In this document: piece after piece, positions 44,464 through 56,860 of the stretch | How the letters are laid out: every line of letters begins with the position of its first letter | How positions within the stretch are numbered: position 1 is the stretch's first letter | Source: Viola odorata | Taxonomy: Eukaryota; Streptophyta; Magnoliopsida; Malpighiales; Violaceae | NCBI GenBank assembly: GCA_963691705.1 | Contig: OY829542.1 | Location: forward strand, 27,452,579 to 27,516,578 | Length of the DNA stretch: 64,000 nt | Direction of reading: 5' to 3' | The notes under the pieces: generated by a model | What the model was told of the DNA's origin: nothing | Seen by the model: only the letters and a program-made list of their open reading frames with translations | Databases searched by the model: none | Translations under genes and position numbers: made by a program

Positions 44464-47400
44464 ATGTCCCAGTACCAGGGGGATGAAATGGATTACATGG
44501 GAGATGATTTTGAGATGGCAGAAGGGGATGATATGTATTTTCGTGGTAGATTCTTGGGTGACTCGGAGTCAGATGATGATGAATATGATCATCTGGTTTG
44601 TTCATTTCCTATTCCAGTTTATACTTACATTCATGCTTTTACTGCTTATGTGGACTGCTTCTTTTCTCTGCTTGGTTATTTGTTTTCCCACTTCTGTTTT
44701 GCTTTGCGGTGATCAAGAAGTTTGTCTTTTTTATTTTCGCGGCGGAGCTTATTTATTTATCTGCTGTATTGGGGGAAATTGGTTGGTTTTTCAGGATGAC
44801 AAGATATCAGACACATCATCTGCTGATGCCAGGAGAGGAAAAGATATCCAGGGAATTCCTTGGGAGAGACTCAGCATTTCCAGAGAGAAGTATAGACAAA
44901 CTAGGTTAGAGCAATACAAAAACTATGAAAATGTTCCTCAATCTGGAGAAGGTTTAGAAAAGGTAAGAGTGGATTTTTCCTCCATGATGTCGTTATAATG
45001 GACTACTTGATTCAATTGAATATCTCCTTCTAATGTTGTACTTGTATTGTGATCATCTCCAGGAATGTAAGCCTTCTAGGAAAGGGGGAATGTACTATGA
45101 ATTCTGGCGTAATACAAGATCAGTAAAATCCACTATCCTTCATTTCCAAGTATGTCGAATTGTCAGTTGTTGCTAACTCTCATTTTCTTGTCATGTATGG
45201 TCCACTCCATGGGTGTTCTTTTTCTCTTCCATAAATACAGTCGTTTCTAATACATAAAGATTGTGAGTCTAGGATAATTGGAATTATGAGTTAAATGAAA
45301 TCCATATTTTGATTTGATGAAAGGGTTGCTTTCCAAGATATTAAACTTTTGTGTTATGAAAGCTTTTGCAGGTCTAATTACTAAAACCAAACGGTTAGTG
45401 CTGGATAACAATGGGGCTAGCTTATTTTGTACTTGAGCTGACTTAATGATTGTAGAGAACAGTATAGAGATATTAATCTACCATACTTATTTGTTGGGAT
45501 CTAGTAACAGAGATTAAAGTTGGAAGGCAACACTTCAGTCTTTGAGATGCCATAAACCTCATTCAGTCAGTATGAATTCGATAAGAGGAAAAATTCTCTT
45601 GAAAAAACCCTATTACTCTATTAAGATGGTTTGTATCCTTAAGTCTAATCCTTGTAGGGGAAGACAATTCCAATAAATCCTGATTGCCCAAATTTGATTT
45701 TTTTCTCTTCAAATGCGAAATGGGTGTGGGGAATTTGCTGTCCAAAGAGCAGTGAAATTCTTCACCATACCAATGCCAACGTTTTTGTTCCAGCTTTTAA
45801 CTGTCCACTCTTTTTGTCATTTTTTTAAGTGATTAAAAATGGGTTTGGTTTGCAATTTTTTTAATGTTCGGATCAGTCCCTTTTAGCATAGTTTCTTTTG
45901 TAAGCTCAATAAGTTATATGTTTGTATGTCCTACAAAAGACATGAACAGAGTTGGTTTCTGAAAATTATTGAAGGAATTAAACATTTCCTTTTCTTTTCA
46001 TCCCCATCATTCAGGTTTGTGAGCTTGCCATCACAAACATCTGGCTGATTTTCTTCGGAACAGGACATCAACTTCCAGATGCCCCTAAAATGTGAATATA
46101 TAAACCTGAAATATTTAAATAACTTTATTTACTTTTTATAGGAAAATGAGAAATTTGCTTGCAAAAAAATACTTTTATATAAAAAGTCATCATACATAAA
46201 TATAAATGATGTAGATACAAATGAGCCTGGTTCTCATTATCTTTAACTGTCAGTTTAGTCCCTCATGATAAAAGGTATCTTTTATAAGATTCCTAGCAAA
46301 TTCAACTTCGTCATTCATGTTATCATATACCTTTATGGTATAGGATTGTCTGCTTTACTTCCCTTAGCTACCAAATAGTCTTGAATTTCTATTTCCCCCT
46401 CCCCTCCTTTATTTTTAATGACATACAGATGCAATACTTTTGCCCAATTCTAAATAAAACAGAATCATAATCTTTATAACCTAAGATATCCTAGTAAAGA
46501 TAAATACCTGACAACTATTTAGAATTAATTGTAAAATTATGTATTCATTTACATAGTGATATTAAAATACTTGTACCCAGAAATAGCAAGCAATAGTTTG
46601 TAGTTTTATTCAAAGGGAGAACCATACAAATTCTTACATTTACCATAGAGAATTGCATATACTTAAATTTTATAATGAAGTCTATTCTGCTGCATTTTTT
46701 ACATAATAATGTAATCTCACACTTTAGTTGTTCATATAGAGATCCTTAAAGCTTACTTTAAAAGCGATAGTCTAATTTCTAGTAACAACAACTAAAAGAG
46801 AAATTCTCCAGAAAAAAGAACAAAAACTAGAGGGAAGCCTAACAAGAAGAATCACCATAGTTAGAGTAACAGTGATGAATGTGAACTGTTCTGGACGAAC
46901 AGGGGCCTCTATTGTTTTTTTGTTTCGTTTGCAAAACCTTATGAAATTCAGCTCCTGCACCTTCTGGTGATTGAAGTCAATAGGGAAACAATGCTCTTGT
47001 TTTGTCTTTGGTTCTGTAGTTAGAAGAGTCATATGTTATACAGAGGTTGTAGAAAATGTTATCAAGTAACCTGTAGTCAATGGGATTGCAACTGATAATC
47101 ATGGTCAGAGGCAACTATATTGGTCTGAGAACTTTTTTTTCTTTCTTTTTGGTGTTGAAGTTGCGAAACTTGGTCTGGTCAACATCAAAACATGATGTCT
47201 ACCTCATGTCCCATTTCTCCATCGTTCATTGGTCATCATTAAGTGGCAAGAAGACTGAAGTTCTTAATGTTTCTGGGCATGTGGCACCATGTGAGGTAAT
47301 GATGGATCCATGATGCCTTATTTATTTTTTACTCCATTGTAAACTGATATCCCTGAAGTGTTCTTTTTCTTTGTTTCTTACAGTTCTTTAATGCTGTTTT

Positions 47401-50400
47401 TCTTATTAATATTTTTGTAATGATTGCACTTTTTTTAATATTTTATCTTGAACTTTCTATTGTATGCTAGAAACACCCTGGGAGCCTATTGGAAGGATTC
47501 ACGCAAACCCAAGTCAGTACATTATCAGTTCGAGATAATTTATTGATTGCTGGAGGGTTCCAGGGAGAACTCATATGCAAGGTAATTGTTTCATCTGTTT
47601 ATTGTTTTATATACTTCTCATTATCTTTATTGTGTTGTGTCATTGCTGGTATAAAAGAGTAGCTATTTTACCGAACAAGCATAAATAAATGCATGGTTAT
47701 CTTTAAACTTTGGTGCCAGTGTTAGATCTGTTCTCTTTGTATTTGATGTGATCAAATGACCCATATTCCTACAACTTTATGGAAAATGACTAGGTAAAGC
47801 AAGTGTTGGAGATGGCAGAGTAAATTTATTTAGAAAATTAACAACACAAAGGATAAAAGTAATGATAGAGTTCTGTGATGAAGCACTTCTAACAAACATA
47901 TGGAGCTATTTGATTGCAGGGTGTTGATTTAATTTATTTTCCAACTCAAGTTTTTTCCAGTTTTTAGGCAAAGTGTGTTGCATAAATGACAGAAGGGCAA
48001 AGGTGGAATAAACACACACTGACACATGAAAAAGTGTATTTGCCCCCCCTCCAATTCTGAAAGTCTAGTAGTTTTCTGGGCCATGGGAAAGCTTGTAAAC
48101 GAGATCGAAAAGTGAGGGGAAAATTTCACCTCCATTAAGTTTTGTGTGCTTTACTCCAACAAGGGTGTAGCTGTAAATATTTTAAGGAGAAAGATAAATA
48201 AACTTTATTTATGTGCCTTTTAGTCAAGGACAACATTGTGAATGGGTGAACAAGTGATATGCAATGAGGCTTCTCTATAAAAGTTGTAGTTCTGCTCTCC
48301 TGGTTGCGAAGTTCTATTTTCTTGAGGGTAGATTTTTCTTGAATTCTGAGTTCTGAATTCTGAAATACTGTTAAATGTACTGGAAAATAACTTGTTTGTT
48401 ACATATTGGGAATGCAACATTTAGATCGACCAGGAGTTAGTTTTCTTGAATTCTGAAATACTGTTAAATGTAATGGAAAATAACTTGATGTTACATATTG
48501 GGAATGCAGTATTTAGATCGACCAGGAGTTAGTTTTTGTTCCAGAGCAACTTATGATGATAATGCAATCACAAATGCAGTTGAGATTTACGAATCTCCAA
48601 GGTTTCTTTTTTCATTCCTTTTCCTGTTCTCTTCCTTATTTAAATGTTTGTTATGGTATCAATTAACTTCATTAATTCTAGCTGATCATGATTCCATCCT
48701 TTTGCAGTGGGGCAGTTCATTTCATGGCCTCAAACAATGATTGTGGAGTTAGGGACTTTGATATGGAGCGATTTCTGCTTTCTAAGCATTTCTGTTTCCC
48801 TTGGCCAGTAAATGTACGTACGGCATCTGTTTTACAGCTTTGTAGGCAGATTAGGAATTTTTCTGGAGTCCATGAAGTTATCTGTGATGCATGTCTGTAA
48901 CCAGTTTCTATAATAGCTACTCATGGTTTTTATTATGGCATTCTCCCCTCTAGCAGTTTTAATCACTCCACAACCACACAACGGCTTCACCTTCTTAGCT
49001 AACAGGTCTTCTCTTCCTTCCAGTTATCATTTTTCTCTTGTTCAAATTAGTGTTCAAAGACTGTGGTCAAGTTGAGAAATTCTTGGCCTCATGAATTTTT
49101 CTCCACTGTCATCTTTAAGGTCCTTCAACTAGATATACCAATTTATGATTTCAATCTCTCAAATGATTCAGTAGTTTTGTTTCTCAGTCCTCCCCTTAAA
49201 TAAGTCAATCATTCTATCCTCACTTGGGTCTCTCGTACAACCTCCAATGTTGAACTTTGCATTGACTTCAGCATTGATAAGTTGGTCCATCGTTTTGAAT
49301 GTTATGGTGTTTTTCATGCATTAATGCTTATGGCCTGTGGGTGGATAATGTCATGAAAATGAGAAGTCAGTAGTCTAAGAGACTATACATGCTTCCTAGC
49401 TTCTAGTTGCATAAAATGTCTGTCCTGAATTACCTGTCTCCAAGTAAGTTGTACACCCAAATGAAATATTTCTGAAACTTAAATTTTGGTGTACCACGTA
49501 CAGTTTCTGTTTTCTGACAGAATTGAAAGGTTCAGTTTTCGTGATTGTTCCAATAATCAATACATGTATCATTAAAAACACTACAGGAATACCTGGGAAG
49601 AATTCATGTCAATTATTTTCTTAGGTCATATTGTTATTATTATTTTTATTTAGTTTCTTAAAGTTTGTTTCAGGAAGAAGAGCATAGCACTTACAAATTG
49701 TTGTTTATAGCTAATGAGAAATTCCCGTGGCAAGAATGACTTGATGCAATGTGAGGTCTAGCCTCGCAAGGGTGGACCTTGTGTGTCTTGCCAACTTGCC
49801 TCAGAATGCCCTATTGTGATTATAAAAAGATAGGTTTCTTGGGGCCTTAATGTTGCATACTTTTGTTTTCTTTCAAATGTAGAGATGCAAATGTATTTTT
49901 GAGATATTATTATTAGGAAATTTATGTGGTCATATGAGGAGCACATTTGCTTCTCTATTTAGATGCAGGTTGTGTATGTCCTGTGTATATAGATATGCAT
50001 TCCTTAGTTCCCAACAGGAAATTGAGGCATTGAGAAAACAAAACCTTCATAATGAAACAAGGCAGTTGATTGAGCTTGGATATTGGGCACCCATTTTGTA
50101 TGTTAGGTTGAGCTGGACTCAGCTCCAAATTCTTATCTGACGTAGGAAAATAATGATTCTGTTGCAACAAAATACCTGAGCGGGCTTATGTAGAGGCTTT
50201 ATTTTTTATCCTAGTTTAAGTTGAGTTCAGCTCTCCAACTGCTTTGCCTATGTCGGGGTCTTAACATGGTTGGGTAAATGTTGTATTTTAAATAGGCATA
50301 TATTCTACTACACGACCTCCTTTAGTGTATAACATTTCATTTTATGTTGTTTTTTTTTTCAGCATACCTCATTGAGCCCAGACGGTAAACTTCTTGCTAT

Positions 50401-51172
50401 TGTCGGGGACAACCCAGAGGTGATACTGGTGGATTCTCAAACAGGAAAGGTAAGTCTCTTCTAATTTTCTAATATCACTGCTAATTGTACAAAAAATTCT
50501 AGACAACTTTTGCCTCTAGTAGCATGGTTTTTTTTAAGTACTGTGAGCTTCACAAAGAGATTATAGTACAACTACATACTTGACGGTCAAGTTCATCTAG
50601 AATTTTCGTAGAATTTGTTAGAGTGTCAAGCATTTCTCTTTATCTAGTTCCTCTTAGCAGAGGCTTCTTCTTAGATCCCTTAATTATGGCCTTAACGTGG
50701 AACCTGTATCCTTTTGATCTAGAAAACTTCAGCTGATTTGAATCCTCCGTCATTGTAGACAATAACGCCTTTAAGTGGACACCGGGATTTCTCATTTGCA
50801 TCTGCATGGCATCCCAACGGTAACATCTTTGCCACAGGGAACCAAGACAAGACCTGCCGTATTTGGGATACTCGAAACTTGTCAAAATCTGTGGCTGTGC
50901 TGAAGGGCAACTTAGGAGCTATTAGATCAATTCGTTTCACATCCGACGGGCAATTCATGGCAATGGCAGAGCCAGCTGACTTTGTACACGTTTACGATGC
51001 AAAGAATGGATTTGAGATAGAGCAAGAGATAGATTTTTTTGGCGAGATCTCTGGTGTGTCTTTTAGTCCTGATACAGAAGCCCTATTCATTGGAGTGTGG
51101 GATCGCACGTATGGAAGCCTACTTCAGTACAACCGATGCAGGAATAATTCATATCTTGATTCATTGCTCTGA
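44464..51172 (+). CDS. WD40-repeat protein, 'C2A9.03-like' family, nine coding exons
   Basis: Coding exons: 44464-44595, 44795-44962, 45063-45149, 47161-47295, 47471-47581, 48510-48601, 48708-48813, 50363-50449, 50759-51172. The first lies in an exon starting at 44443. All introns are GT-AG and the pieces sum to 1332 nt, 443 aa plus TGA. The N-terminus (MSQYQGDEMDYMGDD...) is Asp/Glu-rich to residue 44, then ARRGKDIQGIPWERLSISREKYRQTRLEQYKNYE (57-90). The rest forms the beta-propeller; the clearest WD repeats are GHRDFSFASAWHPNG...CRIWD (313-343) and IRSIRFTSDG...VHVYD (to 386). It ends YGSLLQYNRCRNNSYLDSLL. Sequence and length agree with the plant family annotated as 'uncharacterized WD repeat-containing protein C2A9.03'. 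Its biochemical role is not known to me; WD40 proteins usually scaffold complexes. One exon start is altered (duplication at 48349-48532). It is the only intact gene here. Confidence 0.9.
48349..48532 (+). repeat. 92-bp tandem duplication across an exon acceptor
   Basis: Two copies of an intron end plus exon start lie 92 bp apart. The first has gaatgcaa|CATTTAGATCGACC (CAT at 48418), the second gaatgcag|TATTTAGATCGACC (TAT at 48510). The upstream copy has AA where AG is needed, so only the second can splice. The conserved first residue (His, CAT) survives only in the dead copy; the used exon starts with Tyr. Confidence 0.88.
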
Positions 51173-51630
51173 TTTTCAACTGTAATACCTAGGGTCGTGA
51201 GTTTGCACCTGCAATTTTGTATCGGCGTGCTCATGATGAAGGTGACCCGGCATGTATGTTGCTATGCTATGGAAAGGGCAACGAGAGACGATATGTTACT
51301 GTAAATTGTTGTTTTATGATACACTGTCTTAGAATAATTGAAGCAAGCGACCTGTGAGGGAAAGAAAAAAAGTTGCTAGAAGGCTGAGAGGTTTTGTAAA
51401 ATGGAGAGTGGGAGGGAGGCGTGGGAGTGTACTGTACATGGTTATTCCTTAGGTTCTTTTTATTATCTTGTTTTCCAAGAGAATTATTGATATCAGAATT
51501 TCTTAGCCCTGTCGTTCAGATATTAATTAAATTTAGTGAATGAAATGCGGTGTTGGCATTATTATAGGATTGCTCTTTCTTGTCCATTCAATTTTTTTTA
51601 CCAGTACATGGGTTTGTCTTATAAATTTGA
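51173..51630 (+). other. 3' UTR and downstream flank of the WD40 gene
   Basis: Noncoding. Probable 3' UTR to about 51560; no canonical AATAAA was seen, but A/T-rich near-matches such as 'attaattaaat' occur around 51525. The last nine bases (51622-51630, taaatttga) are the left TSD of the MITE. Confidence 0.5.
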
Positions 51631-52617
51631 GGGAAAAAGTTAAATCAATCCTTAACTTTTTTATCACTTCTAAATAAGCCCTTAATTTTTTTTATCACTT
51701 CTAAATTAGGCCCTAACTTCAAGTCATTTTTAAATTGGCTCTCAATTTTTTGCTCCATTACTCACGTTGGTCCAAAATTTATCCACTGTTAATCATTTAG
51801 ACCCTTGTAACTCAATTTTGAACTAACATCGTTAAAAAGTTACCGTTAGTCATATTTTTCCTCCTAAAACGATGATTTTTTTAAAAAAAATATCGGAGTA
51901 GAATTGAAAGTTAATTGAATATTTATTTAATTATATGATAACTAATTAAATATGAAAAAAAGAACTAACTCTATATATATTAATTGAAAGTAAATTAATC
52001 GAATCTCAATTCAGACATGTTTTTCCCTCTCATTGCTCTAATTAATTAATTATACAAATAATGTTTTCCTAAACCCTAAATCTTAATACTGAAATAATTT
52101 TTCAAATTAAAGTAAATTTTTTTTCATAACTAACCTAATTATTCCCAATTATGAAGTTACTAATAATCTACCAAATAAAAGTATATGTATATTATTATAC
52201 TAAATTATATAAAATTTTAAATTATATTTTTTCCTTAGAAATTATAATTTTGAAAGAACTACCAAATTGGTTTGCTTTCAGTTAATATAAATAGAGTTAG
52301 TTCTTTTTTTTATATTTAATTATTTATCATGTAGTTTAAATACATGAGATTAACTTTCCATTTTACTCCAATGTTTTAAATTATTATTTTTATTTAAAAC
52401 CACGTTGTTATGAGGAGAAAAATGTGTCTAACGATAATTTTTTAACGGTGTCAATGCAAAATTGAAGTACAGGGGTCTAATTGAGTAACGGTGGATAAGT
52501 TGTGGGCCAACGTGAATAACGGAGCAAGAAGTTGGGGAGCAATTTGGAGAGGGCCTTAAGTTAGGGTCTGTTTTAGGAGTGATAAAAAAAATTGGGAGTT
52601 AGATTTAATTTTTTTTC
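51631..52617. mobile_element. Long-TIR Mutator-type MITE, 987 bp
   Basis: Terminal inverted repeats of about 360 bp: the left arm (51631-about 51990) aligns by eye with the complement of about 52255-52617. Termini GGGAAAAAGTTAAAT and (complement) GAAAAAAAATTAAAT. Flanks taaatttga (51622-51630) and taaatttta (52618-52626) make a 9-bp TSD with one mismatch, the size made by Mutator transposases. No transposase is encoded. Transcription through it could form a long hairpin. Confidence 0.82.
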
Positions 52618-53404
52618 TAAATTTTATAATCGATAAGAAGGGGGTAAATTTTTATGCATTATGAACAAAGTAATTATTGGGTGCAATTTGGAGGGTGGAA
52701 CTAAAATTTCCTCTTTTCATAAACGAGCTCGTATCATTTAGCAATTCTTAATTATAGGTTATTATTATGAGGAAAATAATGAGTAATTGCAAAAAGGCTC
52801 GAAAAATAGAAATTTTCCTTGGATTTCAAAATTTTTATTCCGCTTTTCCTGTACTAAGGGTCAACTGCAATAGCTCGGTCTCTGTTAGTCAACACAACGT
52901 TTCGTTAATTTTCACCTATGCTAACAGGTTGCTTCAACCTAGAAAGAAAAGAAAAGAAAACATTTTGGCTCAAATGGAAATAATTTATTTATTTATTTCT
53001 TTTTCTTTTAATTATTTTCCTCTCTTCTCCTCATCTCCTTGCTTTCTTCTTTCCACTGTACCAAACCCTAACTTTTTTTTCTTCAAAATTAGTTATCAAT
53101 TCATTCTTGTTATTTCTCAATTCCGTAACCCAACCTTTTTTCTTTCTCAATTTCAATTTCAATTGTTTACTCATTTCTTATTAGCTAGCAACAATCCATA
53201 TTTGCTTCTTTTCGTTTATAGAGGAAAGGAAACAAAATCCGGCCACCATCAACTACTAGATCCGGTCACCTTCATCTTCCCTCCACTAGCCGAAGCTCCA
53301 CCTTGTCAACTATTAGATCCGGCCACCATCATCTTCCCTCCATGATTCCATCATCAACTCTACCTCGCAACCACTAGATTCGTCCATTGCAATTCTGACT
53401 CTAG
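52618..53404 (+). other. Intergenic region with a short tandem repeat
   Basis: No gene accepted. The ORF at 52767-53345 is T-rich and domain-free. A diverged tandem repeat, 'caactactagatccggtcacc' and 'caactattagatccggccacc' (near 53249 and 53308, period about 59 bp), precedes the LTR start. It could be a promoter or 5' UTR cut by the next element. Confidence 0.4.
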
Positions 53405-54099
53405 TGATACGAGCATGGACCCATCGGTGCTCGTACACATTGCACGAGAAAGTCCTTCCACGTGGCCTATCTTCCCCGAACGCGCACGAAGAGAAGACCA
53501 AGACAGTGCCCTAGCGGCATACCGCCCCAGCCCTAGCGGTATACTGCTAGGCTCCAGGCGGCATACCACCAGGGACGTTTTTGGGCCTTTCCAAGCCAAC
53601 ATCGAGCAGCCCATCTAGGCGTTCAAGGCCCTTTGTCCAAGGGTATTTTAGGGTTTTATCCCATGTAATAATTGAAGGGTATAAATAGAAGGACATAGTC
53701 TCTCTTATACCTTGGTCTTGAATTTTGAGTGAATCTCTTCATAGACCAACCTTAGTGTAGCTTAGGGTAATTTAGGGTTCTTAGAACCAAAACACTATCA
53801 TTTCTGCAAATCCAAGTAAGTTTCATGATTAGAGAGTGAAAGGGTTGGGTTTGTAAAATTGAGATCCTTTCAATCACTTGTGATTGAAAGTTCCTTATAG
53901 TTATTTCCTAAATACATCTTCTACCTTTCATCCATTTAATCCGCTGTAACTCTACTCCATCTTTCCTTCATCCATTTCGTCCATAAACATCATCATCCCA
54001 TCTATCAACATCATCATTTCGTCCATCCTCAAGTTACCTTCCAACCTCCCAAAGAGGACTAGATCCGTGCACGCCTCAAGTGAATCCGGGATCGTACCA
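53405..54099 (+). repeat. 5' LTR of the 53405 element
   Basis: 695 bp, TATA-like gtataaatag near 53680. GCGGCATACCGC-type palindromes at 53514-53525, 53536-53547 and 53558-53569. Confidence 0.82.
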
Positions 54100-55257
54100 T
54101 GTGGTAGCGGAGAAAAGGATGTCCTCTAGATTGGTAATCTTGAGTTTTTCATTTTTTCTATGGTTGAAATCATCTTCCTTTCCGTCGGTTTTCGTTTTGG
54201 AGCATTTTGACAATTTATGATTTTTGGCCAAAATCTTCTTTTTGTGATTTGATCTTGTGTGAGCCAAAAATCTGGAAATTTTGTGTTTAAATTATTCATC
54301 AAGCTTCAAATCTTCATTTCCTACCTTCCCACACGTTCATGTGTTCTTCATGGGCTTCAAATCTTCTTATTTTTGCATGAACAAGATGACAAGTATATAG
54401 TGGTCCAAATGGTCTCCTTTTTATTTGCTTGTGTAGTTGTCATCCACCACACTTGATCCACATTCAGCCACATCACCCTCATTCTTACACCAAGTATTTC
54501 ATTTGGCATATGCATAGAATATTCTTGAAGATATTTTATGCACACATTCTTGCCACCTCATCACTTTTGCCACATCATCAATTTTTGGCATTTAGTGAAA
54601 AATATTTCTTGATTACAAACTACTTGTCACACACTTTTAAATAGAAATAATTGTCATACACATTGATTTTGAGCTCTTGCACTCACCTATAAAAAAAAAA
54701 GAAGAAGAAAGAATTAAAATATAATATAAAAATAAAAACAAAAGAACGAATGCAAAGGGTGAGTCACAAGTCAAGAGTTCCATTGTGTTTAAACATTGAA
54801 GTGTGTACTTGAGTCTTTTTAGGTGAGCATTTGAAGTGATTGCATTTTTCCTCCATTTCTCATACTTTCGGCTTTCAATTTTCATTTCCATTTGTTTTTC
54901 TCCTTTTGTTGAGCTAGCTTTTCTTTTGTTTCTTTGGTCTTTCCTTTCTTGTTTCTCACATTATAATTCTATTCTAAGTCCATTTAGTGTTCAAAATCAA
55001 GCTTTCCTTCTTGAGCATTAATTCGACTTTCCTTACCTTTCTTTCTGTGCTTTATTTTCTTTGCTATTCCTTGTGCTTTCGTTGATTCTCAGAGTCATTG
55101 CTAGCTTAAGGTTTGGTTTATGAGAAGAGATTTGAGAGGGTAAGGAGGTGAGATTATTAGAGTGATTGTGCAAAACACGAGTGCAAACACATGAGGGAGG
55201 GACTAACCTTTTTATTTATCAATTGTGTTTGTTTTCTTTTTGTAGGTACTCTTCATC
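54100..55257 (+). other. Primer site and leader of the 53405 element
   Basis: Noncoding leader. It ends 'gtttgttttctttttgtag' plus 'gtactcttcatc' before ATGTCTC at 55258, equivalent to the pre-gag leader of the minus element. A leader intron with acceptor near 55244 is plausible. Confidence 0.6.
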
Positions 55258-56169
55258 ATGTCTCAATTTGTTAATGAGAGTTGCTGCAATGGGAGTGAGA
55301 GATCTTATGGGGTTGATGATCATGTCTCACATTCTTATGCCGCATCTTTTTTTTGGCCGGAGTTTGATTATCATGATCCATCTCGGCAAGACTTTAATGA
55401 TGGTGTTCCTTATTGGGAGGCTAGTTCATGTTGCCCTAGTAGTACGTATGGCTCGGTGGCGGGTAATGCTCACACTTCTTCTTCTTATGATCCTTATGAG
55501 TCGTATGCCTATGGGGAGACTCAATCTCGGCAACCATCTTGTTCTTACGGTACACTCCTTCCATCCTATGATCAAGCTTCTTTTGGGTATAATGCATATG
55601 TCGATTATGCGTTGGGTGGACAAAGTATTGCTTGCTATGATGATTATGCTTCTTGTGCGAATATTGTGGATGATTACTATGGGCAAGAGGCGCCTTCTCG
55701 GCACACTTCTCACTCTAACGGTACACTCTCTCCATCCTATGATCAAGTTCCTTTTTGGTATGATGATAATTTGGATGATAGGTTGGATGGTTGAAGTGTC
55801 ACTAGTTATGATGATGGCAGTGCTTATTGGGAGAGTTTTAATTATGGGCATGGGCCTAATGTGTATGAGAGTAGGGCTGCCTATTCTCCAAGCCATGGCC
55901 TAGGTTCCTCATCCTACCAAACCGTGGCCATGGCTCCGCTTCTTGTGTTTTTGTTCGGAGGCCTCCTCAATTTCCCCATGTCCCGCCTGACTCGAGGGTT
56001 GCGCCCCCTCCATGCTCCTATGACCGTGCTCCTGCCTATGTTAGCAAGACCTCCTATGCACAAGACCCCCCCCCCCCCCTCTCTTTCCTCTTTGACTCAG
56101 AGTTTGCTTCAATTCCAGCGTGAATGGAATGAAGCGCTGAAGCCATGGCAGCAACCGCGACCGCAATGA
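55258..56169 (+). pseudogene. Ser/Tyr/Asp-rich repeat protein in gag position
   Basis: ATG at 55258, open for 178 codons, TGA at 55792-55794, then the same frame stays open to 56169. So the protein was probably about 303 residues with one stop inside. It is rich in Ser, Tyr, Asp and Gly, with repeats of about 57 residues: SRQPSCSYGTLLPSYDQ (from residue 90) and SRHTSHSNGTLSPSYDQ (from 147), each followed by a segment with GGQSIACYDD or, after the stop, SVTSYDDGS. The C-terminus has a helical SLTQSLLQFQREWNEAL. A 13-14 bp C run near 56069 gives PPPP. No known domain was recognised. Its site matches gag in related elements. It may be a divergent structural protein or an unrelated captured ORF; the function is unknown. 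Confidence 0.55.
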
Positions 56170-56205
56170 CGCTTCAATTGAAGAACCTATGGGACTTCGA
56201 GCACC

Positions 56206-56860
56206 TTGGACAAGGTAAATTGGTTGGTGCGAAAAGTAAGGAGTGTGTTGCTGCACCTAGTTCTTGTTCCCCCAGTTAATCGCTCGTTAAGAATGTTAGT
56301 GTTTGCTCTTCCGGTGTGCATTATGTTGAGGAGAGTTTGGCTCCACTTGAGGAAGAGATGCTTATTATGCTGCCACTTGATGGGGTTGACGTTCCATGTG
56401 GTGGGGAGATGGTTATTTTAGATTTAACTTCGATTGATGATGATCTTGTGGAGGATGGCAGCATTGGAAATGCAATAGGGTTTTGTGGGTTGGCTACGGG
56501 CTGCCATAAGAGAGCTCTCCTTTTTCTTGCCATGCAGTGCCACTTTAAACATCTAGGCAGTGAGTTCTCCATCATTCCGGCGGTCCCTTCCCATAGCTAT
56601 TAAGATCCTTTTCTCCTTGGGTTTGATCTTATTGGTTGGGTTCCCTCCATCGCCTGTTTGGCTCCTTCTCTTCACCGAGTCTTATCCATTGCTCATATGA
56701 CGCCTCATCTTGACTGCACCATCTCGATCACTCCTTTGGCTTCTCATTTTCTGTAGGGCGACATGGCACTTCCTATGCTTTACTCATCCTCTACACTTTC
56801 GGCCTTTGCCTCTCTCCACGCTCTAGATTCGAGGACGAATCTCCTCAAAGGTGGATGGGA
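56206..56860 (+). pseudogene. Downstream coding remnant of the 53405 element
   Basis: Broken open stretches between the first ORF and the right LTR: EEEMLIMLPLDGVDVPCGGEM...GSIGNAIGFCGLATGCHKRALLF (to 56603), then LDCTISITPLASHFL, and finally FASLHALDSRTNLLKGGWDD just before the LTR. The last peptide resembles the extreme C-terminus of many plant LTR-element polyproteins. No enzyme motif. Confidence 0.4.

Noticed and set aside
44381..44998. 205-codon open frame over the first WD40 exons
   Set aside because: Reads through an intron in the wrong frame; the spliced model keeps all phases and matches the known family.
52767..53345. 192-codon ORF downstream of the MITE
   Set aside because: Phe/Leu/Ser bias from T-rich DNA; its end is a translated tandem repeat; no homology recognised.
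55426..55896. Antisense 156-codon ORF within the 53405 element
   Set aside because: Shadow of the Ser/Tyr-rich plus-strand ORF; Ile/Arg bias from complement of tat/tcg-type codons.
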